From: Opitutaceae bacterium TAV5 | GTDB lineage: Bacteria > Verrucomicrobiota > Verrucomicrobiia > Opitutales > Opitutaceae | Direction: 5' to 3' | Assembly (NCBI GenBank): GCA_000242935.3 | Contig: CP007053.1 | Span: forward strand, 868,001 to 932,000 | Length of the DNA stretch: 64,000 nt | Part shown: positions 25,808-36,620 of the stretch, one piece after another | How positions within the stretch are numbered: the stretch's first letter is position 1 | Layout of the letters: each line of letters opens with the position of its first letter | The notes under the pieces: model-generated | What the model was told of the DNA's origin: nothing | Seen by the model: the letters and a program-made list of their open reading frames with translations, nothing else | Databases searched by the model: none | Translations under genes and position numbers: made by a program

Positions 25808-27085
25808 ATGAGCGAAATGAAAACAGATGCCGCCCCTCCCCTCCCCCCCCCGCTCGGCCTCTACGTGCATGTGCCGTTCTGCGCCCGCACATGCGATTTT
25901 TGCGCTTTCTACCAGGAGACTCCCACGGCCCAGGGCATCCGCGCGTACCTGCAAACCCTCCGCAATGAAGCCGCACTCGTCACCTGGGGCCAGCCGGTGA
26001 CGACGGTCTTTTTCGGCGGCGGCACGCCCGGGCTTCTGGCACCCCGCGACCTCGCCGCGCTTTGCGCCCATGTCAGCGAACTTTGCGCCGCGGCTGGCGG
26101 CAGCGGCGGCAACGGCTCAGCCGGCCGTGGTGTGGCCGCGCTTGCGGAGTGGACCGTCGAGATGGCTCCGGCGTCCGTCACCGACGAACGGCTCGCCGTG
26201 CTGCGCGACGCGGGCGTCACCCGCATTTCGATGGGCGCGCAGTCGTTCCAGCCCGCGCTGCTCGATGCGCTCGGGCGGCAGCATACGCGCGAGCAGGTGT
26301 TCCGCGCCTGGGACCGCGTGCGCTCCGCCGGCTTTGCCAGCGTCAACCTCGACCTGATGTTTGCCCTCCCCGGCCAGGACGAAGCCGCCTGGCTCGCCGA
26401 TCTGGAACAGGCCATCGCCCTCGCGCCCGACCACCTCTCGACCTATTGCCTCACCTTCGAGGAAGACACGAAACTCTGGGTGAAACTCTCGCAGGGCAAG
26501 GTGAAGCTCGATCCCGAACACGAGGCCCGCCTCTACAAAACCACCTGGGCCCGGCTGGCCGCCGCCGGTTATGCCCAGTACGAAATCTCCAACTTCGCCC
26601 GCCCCGGCCACGCCAGTATTCACAATCTGAACACCTGGCGGATGCATTCCTGGATCGGCCTCGGCCCCTCCGCCGCCTCGCAGCACGCCGGCTGGCGCGG
26701 CGCCAACATCGCCGATCTCGGCGAGTGGCAACAGCTCGTGGAAAACGGCCAACGCGCGACGGAAGACCGCACGCCGCTCACACCCGCGTTGCTCATGGAA
26801 GACGCCGCGATCTTCGGCCTGCGCATGAACGAGGGCGTCGATTTCCGGGTGCTGGCCCGGCGTTTCGGCGCGGAAGCCGCCGCCCCGCTCGCCGCCCTGG
26901 AAGCCGCTGCGGAACGCCTCGTCGCCGATGGCGTCGCCGAATGGGCCAGCAGCGGAACCGTCGGCTGCCCTGCGGACGGCTCCCGCGCGTCCTCCCGCCG
27001 CCTGCGCCTCACCCCGCGCGGCCGGCTTGTCGCCGATGCCGTCGGCGCCGAGCTGGTTGGCACGCTGACCGGCACGGCGGCATGA
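25808..27085 (+). CDS. hemW: HemW-like radical SAM protein
   Basis: This 425-residue cytoplasmic protein begins at ATG 25808 (an upstream TTG adds two residues). The radical-SAM cluster motif is FCARTCDFC (C-x3-C-x2-C), lacking the fourth Cys of true HemN, which fits HemW, a heme chaperone rather than a coproporphyrinogen oxidase. Other marks are FFGGGTPGLL, VTRISMGAQSFQ, VNLDLMFALPGQ, LSTYCLTFEEDTKL and the HemW-type YAQYEISNFARPG with C-terminal HTH-like domain. A run of C bases near the start (25789-25850) encodes APPLPPPLG. It overlaps nothing and is followed by a repeat-rich spacer. Confidence 0.88.
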   Translation: MSEMKTDAAPPLPPPLGLYVHVPFCARTCDFCAFYQETPTAQGIRAYLQTLRNEAALVTWGQPVTTVFFGGGTPGLLAPRDLAALCAHVSELCAAAGGSGGNGSAGRGVAALAEWTVEMAPASVTDERLAVLRDAGVTRISMGAQSFQPALLDALGRQHTREQVFRAWDRVRSAGFASVNLDLMFALPGQDEAAWLADLEQAIALAPDHLSTYCLTFEEDTKLWVKLSQGKVKLDPEHEARLYKTTWARLAAAGYAQYEISNFARPGHASIHNLNTWRMHSWIGLGPSAASQHAGWRGANIADLGEWQQLVENGQRATEDRTPLTPALLMEDAAIFGLRMNEGVDFRVLARRFGAEAAAPLAALEAAAERLVADGVAEWASSGTVGCPADGSRASSRRLRLTPRGRLVADAVGAELVGTLTGTAA

Positions 27086-27092
27086 GCGAGGG

Positions 27093-27136
27093 AGTGGCGC
27101 GGGCCTCCCGCCCGCCGACGGCGCGAAGCGCCGCCT
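27093..27136. repeat. REP-like double hairpin after hemW
   Basis: GTGGCGCGGGCCTCCCGCCC is followed directly by CGACGGCGCGAAGCGCCGCC, the same two-hairpin order as at 41331-41370. It starts eight bases after the hemW stop. Confidence 0.65.
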
Positions 27137-27212
27137 CCATGCCTCCACACCCGGAGCGGGCGAGACGCCCCCAATCCAATCGTTCTCTTATACCAAAGCC
27201 CCAAAGCCTTCA

Positions 27213-27293
27213 GATTTTTACACAAAGGCCGCAAAGAGCGCAAAGGATTGCCAGTTACCTTCTTCGCGTCCTTTGCGGCCTTTGTGTAAAATC
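27213..27293. repeat. Inverted repeat, TTTACACAAAGGCCGCAAAG arms
   Basis: A left arm at about 27213-27247 faces TCCTTTGCGGCCTTTGTGTA with following bases at 27269-27293. The match is about 24 bases with one extra T and a short duplication AGCGCAAAGG on the left. A partial relative, with GCCGCAAAGA and TTCTTTGTGT...GACTTTGCG, lies at 35750-35820. No coding frame is supported here. Confidence 0.65.
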
Positions 27294-27318
27294 AAAAACA
27301 TTCGGGACGCTGGTATTA

Positions 27319-27516
27319 CTCGTTCTCTTGCTCCGGATCGTTTTTCTTACTCCTTCTCGTTCTCCTTCTCTTCCGTCTTCCGGATTCTCCTCGCACCAGC
27401 CCGCGCTTTCTCCTCTGCCGTCCGGACTCCGGACAGGACGGACAGGAGAAAGATCAAGAGAAGGAGAAGGAGGACCGAACCGGAGGGATGAGAATGAGAA
27501 ACGAGAAAGAGAACGA
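27319..27516. repeat. Large CT/GA hexamer-periodic palindrome, copy 1
   Basis: The left half is a run of imperfect six-base units such as CTCGTT, CTCCTT and CTCTTC; the right half is the mirror GAGAAG, GAGAAA, GAGAAC. The centre is GTCCGGACTCCGGAC-like. The whole spacer is thus a purine/pyrimidine-polarised inverted repeat of about 200 bases. A second, clearer copy lies at 43435-43612. It does not look coding. The 300-plus bases between hemW and the next lipoprotein hold only this and smaller repeats. Confidence 0.7.
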
Positions 27517-27531
27517 TTCCAGACCTCCTGA

Positions 27532-27556
27532 TGCGGGCAAGATGCCCGTGCCACGA
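27532..27556. repeat. REP-like hairpin, GCGGGCAAGATGCCCGTGCC type
   Basis: This single hairpin is the reverse-oriented relative of the GTGGCACGGGCATCCTTGCC unit at 24700-24722. It directly follows the CT/GA palindrome. Confidence 0.55.
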
Positions 27557-27692
27557 CTTTACTTGCTGCATGTCCATTTTTTGAAATGCCCCCCCGACCC
27601 ACAAAACCCGCAAACGGAGATTGCCGCGCTCCGTTCCGCCCTCAGGCTGGCCTGCCCGTCACGTCATCACCATCGCCCGTTCCCGTTCCTGT

Positions 27693-28202
27693 ATGAAACA
27701 TCCCCGTCTCCTCCTCAGCCTCGCCCTCTCCGCCGTCATGGCGCTCGTTTTCACGGCCGGCTGCGAGTCCAGCAGAGCCAAAAACTACCCTGTCACCATT
27801 GCCCGCTTCCTCATCGAAGCCCGTCCCACCGAAGCCGGCGCTCCGGTCACGCTTCCGCAAAGCGGACTCTCGCTCACCGTCCTCAACCGCCCCCAGTTCA
27901 CCGAGTACGACATCACCCAGGTGCAAATCGCCAAGTCCGATCTCGGCTCATTCCTCGTGTTCAGCCTCACGCCGCAGGCCTCCCGCGACCTCTACCGCTT
28001 TACCGTCAGCAACCGGGGCCTCCGCCTCCTGCTCACCCTCAACGGCATCCCGGCCGGCGCCCGGCTGATCGACCGCGTTTTCACCGACGGCAACATCATG
28101 ATCTTCGCCGAAATCCCCGATGACGAACTTCCCGACCTCGTCCAGAATCTCAACAAGACTTCTGTCGACATCCAGAAGGAGATGGAAAAGAAAAACCGCT
28201 AG
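27693..28202 (+). CDS. Lipoprotein with a SecD head-like domain
   Basis: This 169-residue protein starts at ATG 27693 with a signal peptide and lipobox VFTAGC (Cys24). The body is one alpha/beta domain: ITQVQIAKSDLGSFLVFSLT, then ASRDLYRFTVSNRGLRLLLT, then a return strand IDRVFTDGNIMIFAEIPDDE and helix LPDLVQNLNKT. This order resembles the P1 head subdomain of SecD (strand, helix with T.xN.G, strand, gain-of-function helix before the last repeat). The likeness is my inference. It lies 12 bases upstream of an M23 peptidase, so the two are probably cotranscribed in an envelope operon. Precise function unknown. Confidence 0.75.
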   Translation: MKHPRLLLSLALSAVMALVFTAGCESSRAKNYPVTIARFLIEARPTEAGAPVTLPQSGLSLTVLNRPQFTEYDITQVQIAKSDLGSFLVFSLTPQASRDLYRFTVSNRGLRLLLTLNGIPAGARLIDRVFTDGNIMIFAEIPDDELPDLVQNLNKTSVDIQKEMEKKNR

Positions 28203-28214
28203 TTCCCTTCCCCG

Positions 28215-29315
28215 ATGGCCCGGCTTCGTCTGCTACCACCTGCAAGCCTGCTCGCGCTTCTCGTCCTTCTTCTCGCAGCCGTGGCTGCAGCCGTCCCGCA
28301 GCCCGTCGATCTCGTCTGGCCCACGCCCAATCCTGCCTGGCAGGAAGGGCAGCCGATCACCGCATTCATCCAGCCCACAGCCTCCGGCAAACCCGAATCC
28401 GGCCTCTTCGGCGGCGTCCGCAGCGAGGGTCGCCAGTTTCACGAGGGCATCGACCTGCTGCCCCTCACCCGCGACCGCCGTCGCGAACCGGCTGATGAAA
28501 TCCATGCCGCCATGCCCGGCATCGTCCGCCACGTCAGCACCATCGCCGGCAACAGCGGTTACGGCCGCTACATCGTCATCGAGCACGACACGGTCACTCC
28601 CGCTGTCTACACGCTCTACGCCCACCTGAGCGACACGGCTCCCGGCATCGTTGCCGACGCCCGCGTGCAGGCCGGCCAGGTGATCGGCACGATGGGCCGC
28701 AGCGCCGGCGGCTACACCATCCCGCGCGAACGGGCCCACCTGCACTTCGAGATCGGGCTCATGATCACCCGCGATTTCCAGACGTGGTACGACTCGAAAA
28801 AATTCGGCAATCGCAACCAGCACGGCATCTGGAACGGCCTCAACCTCATGGGCATCGATCCGCTGGCGGTCTACACCGCCTTCCGCGATGGTCAGGCCGG
28901 CAGCTTCGACGAGTACTTTTCCCGCATGCAGCCCGTCGCCCGCGTGCGCATCGCCACCCCGCGCATCCCGGATTTTGCGGAGCGTTACCCCACCCTGCTG
29001 CGCCGGCCCGTCCCCGCATCCGGCGTCGCCGGCTGGGACGTGCTCGTGGACTGGACCGGGCTGCCCTTCGCCCTCACGCCGCTGACCGCCGCCGATGTCC
29101 TCGGCTGGCTGCCCGACGAAGTACGGCTCCTCGATGTCGACGCCGGCATCGTCGCCCGCGAGCGCAGCAAACAGACCGTCGTGAAACAGCATGGCAACTG
29201 GCGCCCCGGCCGCGCTCTCGAAACCACCCTCCAGCAACTCTTCGGCCTGCGCTCGATCACTTCCGGCTCCGGCACCGAAAAGGAAGGCGCGTACAGCAAG
29301 GAAGCCGACACCTGA
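28215..29315 (+). CDS. M23-family metallopeptidase
   Basis: This 366-residue protein has an N-terminal hydrophobic signal (ASLLALLVLLLAAVAAAVPQ). The LytM/M23 domain spans about 60-185 with zinc ligands His76 and Asp80 in FHEGIDLLP and the catalytic pair His175/His177 in AHLHFE. Between them is YGRYIVIEHD and VYTLYAHLSD, typical of peptidoglycan-acting M23 enzymes, which cut peptide crosslinks. All expected ligands are present, so activity is likely. The C-terminal 180 residues are a beta-rich extension (VARVRIATPRIPDFA) of unknown role. It sits 12 bases after the lipoprotein gene. Confidence 0.88.
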   Translation: MARLRLLPPASLLALLVLLLAAVAAAVPQPVDLVWPTPNPAWQEGQPITAFIQPTASGKPESGLFGGVRSEGRQFHEGIDLLPLTRDRRREPADEIHAAMPGIVRHVSTIAGNSGYGRYIVIEHDTVTPAVYTLYAHLSDTAPGIVADARVQAGQVIGTMGRSAGGYTIPRERAHLHFEIGLMITRDFQTWYDSKKFGNRNQHGIWNGLNLMGIDPLAVYTAFRDGQAGSFDEYFSRMQPVARVRIATPRIPDFAERYPTLLRRPVPASGVAGWDVLVDWTGLPFALTPLTAADVLGWLPDEVRLLDVDAGIVARERSKQTVVKQHGNWRPGRALETTLQQLFGLRSITSGSGTEKEGAYSKEADT

Positions 29316-29474
29316 TCCTGACGCGCGGACGCCCGCCGCGCTCCCGGCAAGGGCCTGGAATAAAGGGCTTTGACCCGGGCAGGCGGCATCCTCAATCTGT
29401 TCGTACGCTCATGCAGGGAAGTCCCTGTCCCCGCCCGAAACCCGCCGGATACCTGACCCCGACAAACGATCACC

Positions 29475-30485
29475 ATGAAAAAATCGCTCCTGCCTGCCTC
29501 CCGCAAATCGGTCACCATCGACCTCGGCAACGACAAGGACATCAAGGTCAAGCTGAAGCACGTCATCGTGCCGCCCGGCAAAAAGATCCGCCTTGGCAAA
29601 GACTACGATCCGCGCTTCACCGGCGGCTTCCGGGACAAGGAGGCCGCGATCGAGCGCGTGCAGGAAAACACCACCCTGCTCAGCGAACTCCAGGACAAGC
29701 TCTATGCGCAAAACACCTGGGCCGTGCTGATCCTCTTCCAGGGGCTCGACGCGGCCGGCAAGGACGGTGTCATCAAACACGTCATGTCCGGCGTCAACCC
29801 GCAGGGCTGCAACGTCACCGGCTTCAAGGTTCCCTCGTCCGGGGAACTGGCGCACGACTACCTCTGGCGCTGCGTCCTCGAGCTGCCGCGTCGCGGCATG
29901 ATCGGCATTTTCAACCGTTCCTGGTACGAGGAGGTGCTGGTCGCGCGCGTGCACCCCGGGGTTCTGGACCGCCAGAACATCCCCGAGCACTTCAAGGGCA
30001 AGGGCATCTGGAAACGCCGGTTCGAACAGATCAACAACTTCGAAAAATACCTGACGGAAAACGGTGTCGTTGTCCTCAAGTTTTTCCTGAACGTCTCCAA
30101 AAAGGAGCAGGGCCGGCGCTTTGCGGAGCGCATCGCGCGCCCGGAGAAAAACTGGAAGTTCTCTTCGTCCGATTACGCCGAGCGCCAGCACTGGGACGAT
30201 TACCAGGCCGCCTACGAGGACTGCCTCAACCACACGAGCACGCCTTGGGCGCCGTGGTTCGTGGTGCCGGCGGACAACAAGTGGTTCACGCGTTTCTCCG
30301 TATCGGAAACGATCGTCCGCGTTCTCAAACGCCTGTCGCTGCGCTACCCCGACGTATCCGAAGAACAGCGACAGAAACTCGCCGCCATCGGCAAACAACT
30401 GGAGAAGGAGTTGCCGAAGGCGAAAGCGAAGACAAAGCCGAAATCGAAGGTCGGAACGAAAGCGAAACCCCGCGCGAAAGGCTGA
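29475..30485 (+). CDS. ppk2: Polyphosphate kinase 2 (class I type)
   Basis: This 336-residue P-loop kinase transfers phosphate between polyphosphate and nucleotides. Walker A GLDAAGKDGVIKHV lies near residues 90-103, followed by VMSGVNPQGCNVTGFK. The catalytic Asp/Arg region is FNRSWYEEVLVARVHP, and the lid is RRFAERIARPEKNWKFS with SDYAERQHWDDY, both family hallmarks. A single PPK2 domain of about 300 residues is class I. The last 35 residues are an unusual Lys/Ala/Pro tail (KAKAKTKPKSKVGTKAKPRA) encoded by GA-rich codons, possibly for polyphosphate or nucleoid binding. Monocistronic by spacing. Confidence 0.93.
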   Translation: MKKSLLPASRKSVTIDLGNDKDIKVKLKHVIVPPGKKIRLGKDYDPRFTGGFRDKEAAIERVQENTTLLSELQDKLYAQNTWAVLILFQGLDAAGKDGVIKHVMSGVNPQGCNVTGFKVPSSGELAHDYLWRCVLELPRRGMIGIFNRSWYEEVLVARVHPGVLDRQNIPEHFKGKGIWKRRFEQINNFEKYLTENGVVVLKFFLNVSKKEQGRRFAERIARPEKNWKFSSSDYAERQHWDDYQAAYEDCLNHTSTPWAPWFVVPADNKWFTRFSVSETIVRVLKRLSLRYPDVSEEQRQKLAAIGKQLEKELPKAKAKTKPKSKVGTKAKPRAKG

Positions 30486-30539
30486 GGCCGAGGAGGCGGT
30501 GGCATCCTGCCGCGTATCTGTTTAGCCAGCACGCGCCCT

Positions 30540-30610
30540 GCAGCTGCGAACGTAAGTTCGCAGGCTCCAGGGGGGGGAAGTATTCCCTACGCACTTACAT
30601 TCGCAGTTAC
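30540..30610. repeat. Inverted repeat of the CAGCTGCGAACGTAAGTTCG family
   Basis: Arms at 30540-30563 and 30587-30610 are near complements (24 bases each, a few mismatches). The same family occurs at 48418-48483. The 448-base spacer between ppk2 and the XylR-like gene holds this repeat and the promoter-like elements at 30633-30665; I see no gene in it. Confidence 0.65.
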
Positions 30611-30632
30611 GCTGGAGTATTTTAAATAAAGC

Positions 30633-30665
30633 TATAATCGTAGCGGCATGCCTCCGTGCATGCCG
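30633..30665 (+). promoter_or_regulatory. Putative -10 box and 22-base palindrome CGGCATGC-CTCCGT-GCATGCCG
   Basis: TATAAT at 30633-30638 is followed by a perfect inverted repeat with eight-base arms (30644-30651 and 30658-30665). Together these look like a promoter with an operator or a 5' hairpin over the transcript start. No matching -35 box was found. The next gene on this strand starts about 270 bases later, which would give a long leader. Confidence 0.4.
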
Positions 30666-30933
30666 TATCCGGCGCGGCAATTCATTATATGGCTGCAGCC
30701 GCTGCGCAGGCTTCAAACGAATCCGCCGCCAGCACCCAGCCCGCCTCCGCCGCGCCTGGGCGCACCCAGCGACCGCCAGGCACCTCGAAATCTGCGATCG
30801 CCGCGCCGGCATCAGCGGCGACACCAACCCACGCGTTTTCGCCAACAAGGGAATGATTACCCCCTTACGATAGCGCGAGGTGCACAGCTCTTTCCAATCG
30901 GCAATGCCGCAAAAAGGCTTGATGGAGGAGAAG

Positions 30934-32130
30934 GTGAAACGAAACTTTGTGATTTTCGCCTCCATGCCTGCCCGACCTGTTGTCACCCGTAAAAACCGCC
31001 GCCCCTGCATCCTGGTCGCTCTCGCTTGGTATTCTCCCGCAATCCACCTCGGGATAGCTCGTTATGCCCGGGAGGCTGGTTGGATTCTCGACCCGAGCAT
31101 GACCCATGGCGGATTTACGATGGACGATTGGCGCGGCGATGGCGCGATCACGCTATTACCCTGGAATGAAAAAGGCTGTGATCATGTCCGGACCTCAACC
31201 CGTCCCATTGTCAATATTGGCGATGTTGAAATAGCAGGAGTTCCGGTTGTGCGTTATGATGATACGCTCATCGGCCAGATGGCGGCAGATCACTTTCTGG
31301 AGCGGGGCTTTCGCAACACCGCTTTTTTCAAGCATGGCGATGCGCCTTTGATCTCCAGGCGCTACGACGCCTTTCGGTTACGCATTGAGGAAAACAGAGG
31401 CCGGACCTGGCTCATTGAATACAATAATCAGGGCGGTCATAGGCAGGGTGAAAATGCGCGCATCAACTGGCTCAAGCGCCAGTTGGCCAGCCTGCCCAAG
31501 CCATTGGCGGTGTTTTCTGCAGGAGATGAATCGGCATGCGAAATCCTTCATGCTTGCCTCGACATGAATATTTCCGTGCCGGACCAGATCATTGTGCTGG
31601 GGGTGGATGATGACAAGCTGCGCTGCGAATTTGCCCCGGTTCCCCTTTCCAGCGTGGATATCAATCTGGAAATGGGCGGATACCGGGCGGCGGCCCTGCT
31701 GGACATGATGCTGCAGGGGAAACCCGTTCCTCCGGAGGTGCTTTTGATTCCGCCGGTCGGAATTACTACCCGACTGAGCACCGATATTCTTGCCGTAAAG
31801 CATCCTCATGTCGCATCGGCATTGCTGCATATCTGGCAGCATTACACCGAGCAGATTAATGCAAAAACGGTCGCGTCAACCGTGCCCCTGTCTTATCCGA
31901 CTCTGCATCATGCCTTCATCAAGCATGTCGGGAGAACCATCGCGGATGAGATCACCTTTAAAAGGATGGAGAAAGCCAGGTTTCTTCTGGTCAACACCGG
32001 CCTGCGCACCCGTGACATCGCCGAGCAATGCGGATTCCCCAATGACGATCGTCTGGGGCGTGTTTTTCGCCGGAAGTTGGGCATGACTCCGAATGATTAC
32101 CGAAAGCGGAATCAAAAATCCGGATTATAG
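30934..32130 (+). CDS. XylR-like regulator: sugar-binding sensor plus AraC-type DNA-binding domain
   Basis: A LacI/PBP-like sensor domain (about residues 20-280; VALAWYSPAIHLGIARYAREA, VIVLGVDDDKLRCEF-type strand) is joined to a C-terminal AraC HTH pair (about 290-395; RMEKARFLLVNTGLRTRDIA, FPNDDRLGRVFRRKLGMTPN). This is the XylR plan of E. coli, which activates xylose genes. I place the start at GTG 30934, five bases after GGAGG; ATG codons at 30904, 30922 and 30964 are alternatives. It reads toward a beta-galactosidase gene 253 bases downstream, so a sugar released by cassette 3 is the likely signal. Base use is lower in GC than neighbours. Confidence 0.9.
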   Translation: MKRNFVIFASMPARPVVTRKNRRPCILVALAWYSPAIHLGIARYAREAGWILDPSMTHGGFTMDDWRGDGAITLLPWNEKGCDHVRTSTRPIVNIGDVEIAGVPVVRYDDTLIGQMAADHFLERGFRNTAFFKHGDAPLISRRYDAFRLRIEENRGRTWLIEYNNQGGHRQGENARINWLKRQLASLPKPLAVFSAGDESACEILHACLDMNISVPDQIIVLGVDDDKLRCEFAPVPLSSVDINLEMGGYRAAALLDMMLQGKPVPPEVLLIPPVGITTRLSTDILAVKHPHVASALLHIWQHYTEQINAKTVASTVPLSYPTLHHAFIKHVGRTIADEITFKRMEKARFLLVNTGLRTRDIAEQCGFPNDDRLGRVFRRKLGMTPNDYRKRNQKSGL

Positions 32131-32233
32131 CTGCTACGATAGAAATTGAGCTTTTGGTCGGGTGACGGTGGAAAGCGTCACTACAGCCATAAAGCTGGAA
32201 AGGGAGGCGTCTGGCGACAGCCTTATTTTTTGA

Positions 32234-35698
<3,465 letters not shown>

Positions 35699-35916
35699 TG
35701 CCATCCGCCCGATTGAAACTGGAGTTTTCTCGACGCAAGTCCGTCGCCAAGCCGCAAAGACAGGGCAGTATCCTGGTCCTAAGCCCTTTCTTTGTGTCTA
35801 TCTGCGACTTTGCGTCATTGCCCGTTTTTCAGGAACGATTGCTATAAATCGTCGCCGGGCACGTTGTACCCAACGGGCAACAATACCCCCATTGCATCCC
35901 GAACAAACACCGCAAG
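35699..35916. other. Spacer between convergent lacZ and prepilin-like genes; partial ACAAAGGCCGC-type repeat
   Basis: About 220 bases without a supported gene. A broken relative of the 27213-27293 inverted repeat is visible (GCCGCAAAGA at about 35751 and TTCTTTGTGTCTATCTGCGA near 35790). No terminator with a T-run is seen for either gene. Confidence 0.4.
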
Positions 35917-36579
35917 CTACGGCTTCATGATATTCTCTTTCATGTCGGCAACTCGCAAGGTTTTCACGTGCCAGTCTCCGAACAGCACATTGGCCCGGTG
36001 GTTACTCTGCCGGTAGTCGATGCCGCAATCTTCCGGTTTGCTCGCGTTATATGTGAACGTCGATGCGCATCCACGCCAAGTGTCGTTCCAGACTCCATCG
36101 GCAAGGACCACGAATCCTGCTAAATTCGATACACGGGCAGGGTCCCACTGCCGCGCGTTGGCACTGACCAACCAGGTCAGCGTATTCATCGAATAACACG
36201 AGAAATACTCCTTGTTCTCGTAATCGTAGCTTGCTCCCGAAGGCAGGTTGGGATCGGACATGAGCGCGAGCCGGGTCGGCTTGTCCGTATAACTTTGAAT
36301 GGGCTGGAGCCATGTAAAATCACCCGTGCCGGGGGGATTGGCGGCAACCCACCCTCTCGGTGCCAGCCCCTTGTTGTCGTTTGCGTAGAGTATGAAATGA
36401 AAGCCCCATTGCCGAAGATTGCTTGCTGCCTTGGCCGTGTATGCGTTTTTCCTGACGACGCCGACAACAGGGATCATAATGGCGGCAAGTATCCCGATAA
36501 TGACAATGACGGTCAGCAATTCGATCAGTGTGAAACCATCACGCGTGTTTTTTCCAAGACGGACAAGTGTTGTATTCAT
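35917..36579 (-). CDS. Prepilin-like protein (cassette 3)
   Basis: From ATG 36577-36579 the 220-residue protein has leader RDG followed by [20 protein letters not shown], the canonical Gly at -1 and Glu at +5. The body has AASNLRQWGFHFILYANDNKGLAPR, the DUF1559-like pseudopilin pattern. The tail is SNHRANVLFGDWHVKTL, where the usual x9 spacing before the Asp is shortened to seven and DG is DW. It is 41 bases downstream of the large hydrolase gene in the same direction. Expected to be processed and exported; function unknown. Confidence 0.85.
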   Translation of the reverse strand: MNTTLVRLGKNTRDGFTLIELLTVIVIIGILAAIMIPVVGVVRKNAYTAKAASNLRQWGFHFILYANDNKGLAPRGWVAANPPGTGDFTWLQPIQSYTDKPTRLALMSDPNLPSGASYDYENKEYFSCYSMNTLTWLVSANARQWDPARVSNLAGFVVLADGVWNDTWRGCASTFTYNASKPEDCGIDYRQSNHRANVLFGDWHVKTLRVADMKENIMKP

Positions 36580-36620
36580 GGGCAAAATAAGCAAAGCGAG
36601 GAGAGCGGAACGACCTTATA

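Noticed and set aside
30656-30856. Small plus-strand frame before the XylR-like gene
   Set aside because: The translation is Ala/Ser/Pro-rich with no motif and lies in a region that looks like leader sequence.
32162-32181. Terminator at GTGACG-GTGGAAAG-CGTCAC
   Set aside because: The stem is only six bases and no T-run follows on either strand; kept only as a possible small hairpin.
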